This document shows positions 59,707 through 64,000 of a stretch of DNA of 64,000 nucleotides, in pieces; the first letter of the stretch is position 1; each line of letters opens with the position of its first letter. Location: positions 69,502,001 through 69,566,000 of the forward strand of contig NC_088679.1 in the NCBI RefSeq assembly GCF_950023065.1, given 5' to 3'. The notes under the pieces were generated by a model. It had not been told where the DNA came from. It did not search any database and saw nothing but the letters and a program-made list of their open reading frames with translations. A program made the translations under genes and the position numbers. The DNA is from Planococcus citri (lineage: Eukaryota; Arthropoda; Insecta; Hemiptera; Pseudococcidae).

Positions 59707-61233
59707 TGAATCTATCATACATATAAGTATAAGTACAGAATTATTCTCAAATTAATATGGTTTCTCTATTTCATAAGCTAATCACAATTCACCACACGTA
59801 AAAATTAACTACCTAATTGCTAATCGAATTCCCTGACGATCAGTACGATCACTATCACTAATTAATTAGCTAATACATAGATAGCACTAGCATAAACCAC
59901 TTTGCCATCTGATTAGTTTAGTCATTAAGTCATTATACTATCACCCAATCAGGTGCGACGTGCGAGTAGATATTATCTTCATCCGCATCTTACATTACAG
60001 TTTTTGCCAAAAATAAAATTGCCAAATAGTATGCAGTGTAAAGTCTTGCTATTTGCAAAAATTGTCGAAGTCTTGCATTTTTTTCAACTTTGACTGAAAA
60101 TTGTCGAAGTCTCGTTTTCACTTTTCTGTAAAAATTGCAAAAAATTGCCTTTTGTCTAAAATTGTCAAGAATTTTATTTTTTTGCCAAAAATTGCTAAAC
60201 AGACCTTTCTTTTGGTGAAATTGTCAGAAGTCTCGCTTTTATTGCAAGAAATGAAATCGCAAAAATTCTTAATTTTTGACCCAAAATTACCAATTTTTTT
60301 TTTTTAAATAAAAAGTTGTAAAATATTTGTAGTTTACTTTTTTTGGTAAAAATTGGGAGAAGGACGTTCTGTACAGTAATTGCCTAAATTTCCTCCTTTA
60401 TTCTAAAATCATACAACTTTCTATCGAGTTCAAGTTTAGATTTTGATGATTAAAAACGAAAAATTCTGGGGTTTTCGGTGATTTTTTCGCATTAAAAAAT
60501 GTATTGCCCATGTTTTGTCACTTTTTTGGTTACATGCATAAAAATACGAAGATATGCAGTTGTCTTTCATTTCATCGGCTCGCCAAGCTACATCAATCAA
60601 CCAATAATCAAATTGCAGTGAATATCAAATTCTTGAAAGGCCACCAGCCAAAAAAACAGTCGACTGACTCGCGAGTATGGATTTAAACAGAAATCAGAAT
60701 GAATGAAGAATGAAAACCGGTTGAAACTTGAAAGAAAGTAATACGTTCACGTGCAAAGAAAAAAACGTCATCATGGATAACAAATGTTCAACATATTTAT
60801 TATAGAAACGTACTTTATCAAATACGATCACCCATTCAAAAAAAATAAAAACAAAAACAATAGTGAACAAATAGGTGCGAAAGAAAAAATATACAGTATG
60901 GTACGAACTTTAGGTACTAGGTATCCTAGAAAAATACTCAATAAGAATAATATGTAACTTATAATCTAATCATCACAGATACAATAATATACTATTGATT
61001 TAAGCTCCACTAAGAGTAAGAGGTGAGCCATAAGTATAATAAATAAATTTATATAATAATTAAATCAACAAACAGGTTTTTGAATTAAACATGAAACTGA
61101 AAACTATAGCGTTAAAACAAAAATCGGAGACTAAACAATGAAAGTTGGAAGGTACCTAATACCTATTCTTGAATTTCTCGAGTTCCGAATATCACAGATA
61201 TCTTCATGAAGGCTATCTAGATTCTGCGCTTCT
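59707..61233. other. Upstream of copy 5 and 3' flank of copy 6, no gene seen
   Basis: It has degenerate 'TTGCCAAAAATTGC' repeats (60000-60360) and, at 60600-60720, sequence shared with 34350-34460 and 42590-42675 (TCTTGAAAGGCCACCAGCC). The leader donor kept in copies 2-4 is not visible here. Confidence 0.5.
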
Positions 61234-64000
61234 TCAGATTCTTCCTTTTACTGCAAAAAAAAAAAAAAAAAAAAGAAAAAAGAAGTAGGTATATTAATGA
61301 TTAGTTTAAAATTGGATTAATTTTTCAATTTTCATTACAACATTTCTTCATACATTAAGAGTGGATAGTGCATCGTGGGAAAAAAGTCGGCGCATTTTTA
61401 CCAAATTCAGCAGACACCTTCATTTCGAGTTGAAAGTTCTTCAGAAAAAATTTCAACTCCGAAAGGAGAGGAGAAATGGATACTCAAGAGGGGACATTTC
61501 TTCCCTCTTAGGAACTGCTCCGGAGCTAAAATCCTTTCTGAGAAACTATCCACTCGAAATGAAGATTTCTGCTGAATTTGATCAAAATTCGTCGACTTTT
61601 TCTTTGGGCGATCCACGCTAACATAGGTACATACATACATACTATAGGTAGGTACCTACATAGATTAATGATAGTATTTTTCGCTTTCGAAATGAATAAC
61701 CAATACATATTCGCGATTTCTTTGTCTCCTTTGTATTTATCGGGATGATATTTTGAACCGACTTTCCTATAAACGTTAAAAAAAATTAATACGTAATACG
61801 TAATTAATAGAATGAATAGCAATCTTTATAATATAAGCTAATTTTCAATTTCTACAATCAGACATGGCTGCATTCATAAAATGAAAATTACGGAAAATAT
61901 TATCGATAATTTACCTGAAAGCTTTCTGAATCTGTTTTTTGTTGGCGTCTTTGGAAAGATTCAATATTTCGTACAATATTTATCGTTTGTTTCATCAGGG
62001 TGCTTGGCTATCGAAATGATTACATCGAATATTTTTTTCAATTCTTCCAATTTACTTTCGAATACCTCTTTTTTAGATGATTGATCCCAATCCAACCAGA
62101 GAGTAGTTTCTTCACATTTTTTTAAAATTATCTCTTTATCGGATTTTTCGATTTTATCTTTTAATTCTTCAACGGTGCTCTTCATGTCGGCACAGTACGA
62201 CTCTAAAGAATGTTTTGCAGCTAATGCCGCCTTGCGTCTCGCTTCTTTTACATGCGATTCTTCTGCGTCTTCGATCATACGATCAATTTCCTCCTTACCG
62301 ACACGACCTTTATTGTACATGATGGCAATTTGATTTGCATTACCAGTTAATTTTTCGGCAGCAGTTACATTTAAGATACCGTTGGCATCAATTTCGAACG
62401 TCACATCTACTTTAGCTAAGCCAGCAGGTGCGGGAGGAATACCTGTGAGAGTAAACTCGCCAAGCAAATAATTCTTCGACGTTATAGCGTATTCACCTTC
62501 ATAAACTGCAATCTTTGCAGCGGTTTGAAAATGGTACATTGTGACGTAAATTTCAGTATGTTTGGCTGGAATGGGCGTGTTTCGTTTGATGATCACACTC
62601 ATTTCATCAAAAAGTCCGATACGTATACCCAGCGATAACGGCGTAACGTCAAGTAGCACCACATCTTGTACTATTTCCGATGCATCGCCGTTTAGAATGG
62701 CAGCTTGTACGGCAGCTCCATAGGCTACAGCTTCGTCCGGATTGATCGTTTTGTTCAATTCTTTACCATCGAAGAAATCCTGTAGAATTTTTTGTATTTT
62801 CGGAATGCGAGACGAACCACCAACTAAAACGACCTGATTAATCTGCTTTTTACTGATTTCAGCATCTTTGATAGCTTTTTCAACCAATGCTATGGCACTT
62901 CGAAAGTAATCTGCGTTTAATTCTTCGAAACGAGCACGGGTGATGGAGCTGTAGAAATCGATACTTTCGTAGAGTGAATCAATTTCAATGCTGGCTTGAG
63001 TTGACGATGATAAAGTTCTCTTTGCTCGTTCGCAGGCAGTTCTCAGACGTCGTAGGGCTCTCTTGTTTTGGGTGAGATCTTTCTTGTATTTTTGTTTGAA
63101 TTCTTGAACGAAATGATCGACCATCCTGTCGTCGAAATCTTCACCGCCCAAATGAGTATCGCCGGCAGTTGAGACTACTTCGAAAACACCGCGTTCAATA
63201 TTCAGAATGGAGACATCGAATGTTCCACCACCGAGATCGAAAATCAAGATGGTTTGCTCGTCGGAATCCTGCAGAATTCCAAGCACATTAATCGATCGAT
63301 GATTAGTCAAGTTAATAGAAAAAGCTCACTAAAATGATACGAACTTTTTTGTCTAGACCATAAGCAATGGCGGCAGCTGTAGGTTCGTTAATTATACGTA
63401 ATACGTTCAAGCCTGCGATTGTGGCCGCATCAACTGTAGCTGACCTTTGAGAATCGTGGAAATATGCGGGTACTGTGATTACAGCATTTTCAATTTTTTT
63501 ACCCAAGTAAGCTTCGGCGGTTTCTTTCATTTTTCGTAGCACCATCGACGATATCTGTGGATAAATCGAGTCAGTTAGGTACAATCTTTGTAGGTAGGTA
63601 CATGAATATGTGAATTTCAAAACTTACTTCTTCAGGGAAATAGGTCTTGAAAGTACCTTGGACTTCAACTTTGATTTTTGGTTTGTTATTTTCGCTAAAA
63701 ACCTTAAAAGGCCATAGCTTTATATCGGCCTGAACGGTGACATCGTCGTATTTACGACCAATAAGCCTTTTGGCATCTGCACACAGGAATTAAAAAACAA
63801 TTAAGTCGGTACCTAACAAATTGCATATTCTATGAAGAAAAATAACGTAAAAGGTAATAGGTATCTACTTAGTAATCAATCGTGTTGTAGGTAACGAATA
63901 CGAGGAGAAAATTTGAAACTTACGGAAAATGGTATTGTTTACGTTTCTCGCTGACTGATTTTTCGCCGCATCTCCTATTAGCGTTTCGATCTCTGTAAAA
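61234..64000 (-). CDS. Hsp70-J fusion copy 6, partial at right edge, frameshifted before the J-domain
   Basis: Exons in window: >64000-63924 (exon 1, cut by the edge), 63776-63628, 63554-63345, 63268-61915, 61766-61660, 61250-61234. NBD, linker (VLLDVTPLSLG) and lid are intact. Relative to the other copies, two extra bases near 61973-61976 shift the frame at the start of J helix I: after DETNDKY the reading ends CTKY-stop at 61961. If exon 1 is normal this gives about 622 aa, a plain Hsp70 without J-domain or EEVD. The next exon still encodes KYHPDKYKGDKEIANMYWLF with correct splice sites, so the lesion is recent or an assembly error. Confidence 0.8.

Noticed and set aside
59707..59718. Upstream ATG giving MIDS before MDSPAIG in copy 5
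   Set aside because: ATGATAG there looks like the 3' splice site of a leader intron, and in copy 3 the same ATG is out of frame.

Overview
This window is a piece of an animal nuclear genome, most likely an insect. It is AT-rich, with genes split by GT-AG introns, large foldback transposons, MITE-like hairpins and a complete Ty3/gypsy-type LTR retrotransposon. The many short GTAGGTA/TACCTAC stretches and the cognate-type Hsp70 sequences would fit a sternorrhynchan hemipteran such as a mealybug or scale insect, but that placement is a weak inference.

The backbone is a head-to-tail array of six Hsp70 genes, all on the minus strand: copy 1 (4931-7477), copy 2 (11057-17980), copy 3 (27360-31192), copy 4 (35550-39838), copy 5 (57195-59706) and copy 6 (61234 to beyond the right edge). 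All share one six-exon structure with the same intron phases. The unusual point is the C-terminus. The Hsp70 lid is followed directly by a J-domain (YYEIL helix I, AFR helix II, KYHPDK, then helix III), and the usual EEVD tail is absent. Chaperone and co-chaperone are thus predicted to be one polypeptide. Copies 1, 3, 4 and 5 read through intact (about 680-686 aa). Copy 2 has a one-base loss in a homopolymer and copy 6 a two-base insertion; each ends the protein before the J-domain while the J-domain exon survives. Copies 3 and 4 lie in a tandem duplication of about 10 kb (units starting near 24259 and 34638), and flanking sequence shows that copy 5 derives from the same unit.

Mobile DNA fills the rest. 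Foldback elements sit in introns of copies 2, 3 and 4 (12265-14008, 29422-30665, 37550-39309), between copies 2 and 3 (18671-21575 and 21588-23926), and upstream of copy 4 (42678-45828). A 9.97-kb LTR element (46088-56058) with apparently identical 268-bp LTRs and a TAGT target duplication lies between copies 4 and 5. It encodes a Gag with an RGG-type tail, a small ORF, a 1632-residue Pol and a coiled-coil 3' ORF. In Pol the original RNase H has lost catalytic acidic residues and a second, cellular-type RNase H sits between the integrase core and its C-terminal module.

At the left edge (444-1070) lies a small two-exon gene of unknown function. The remaining sequence is intergenic or intronic, with degenerate tandem repeats and no further genes that I can support.
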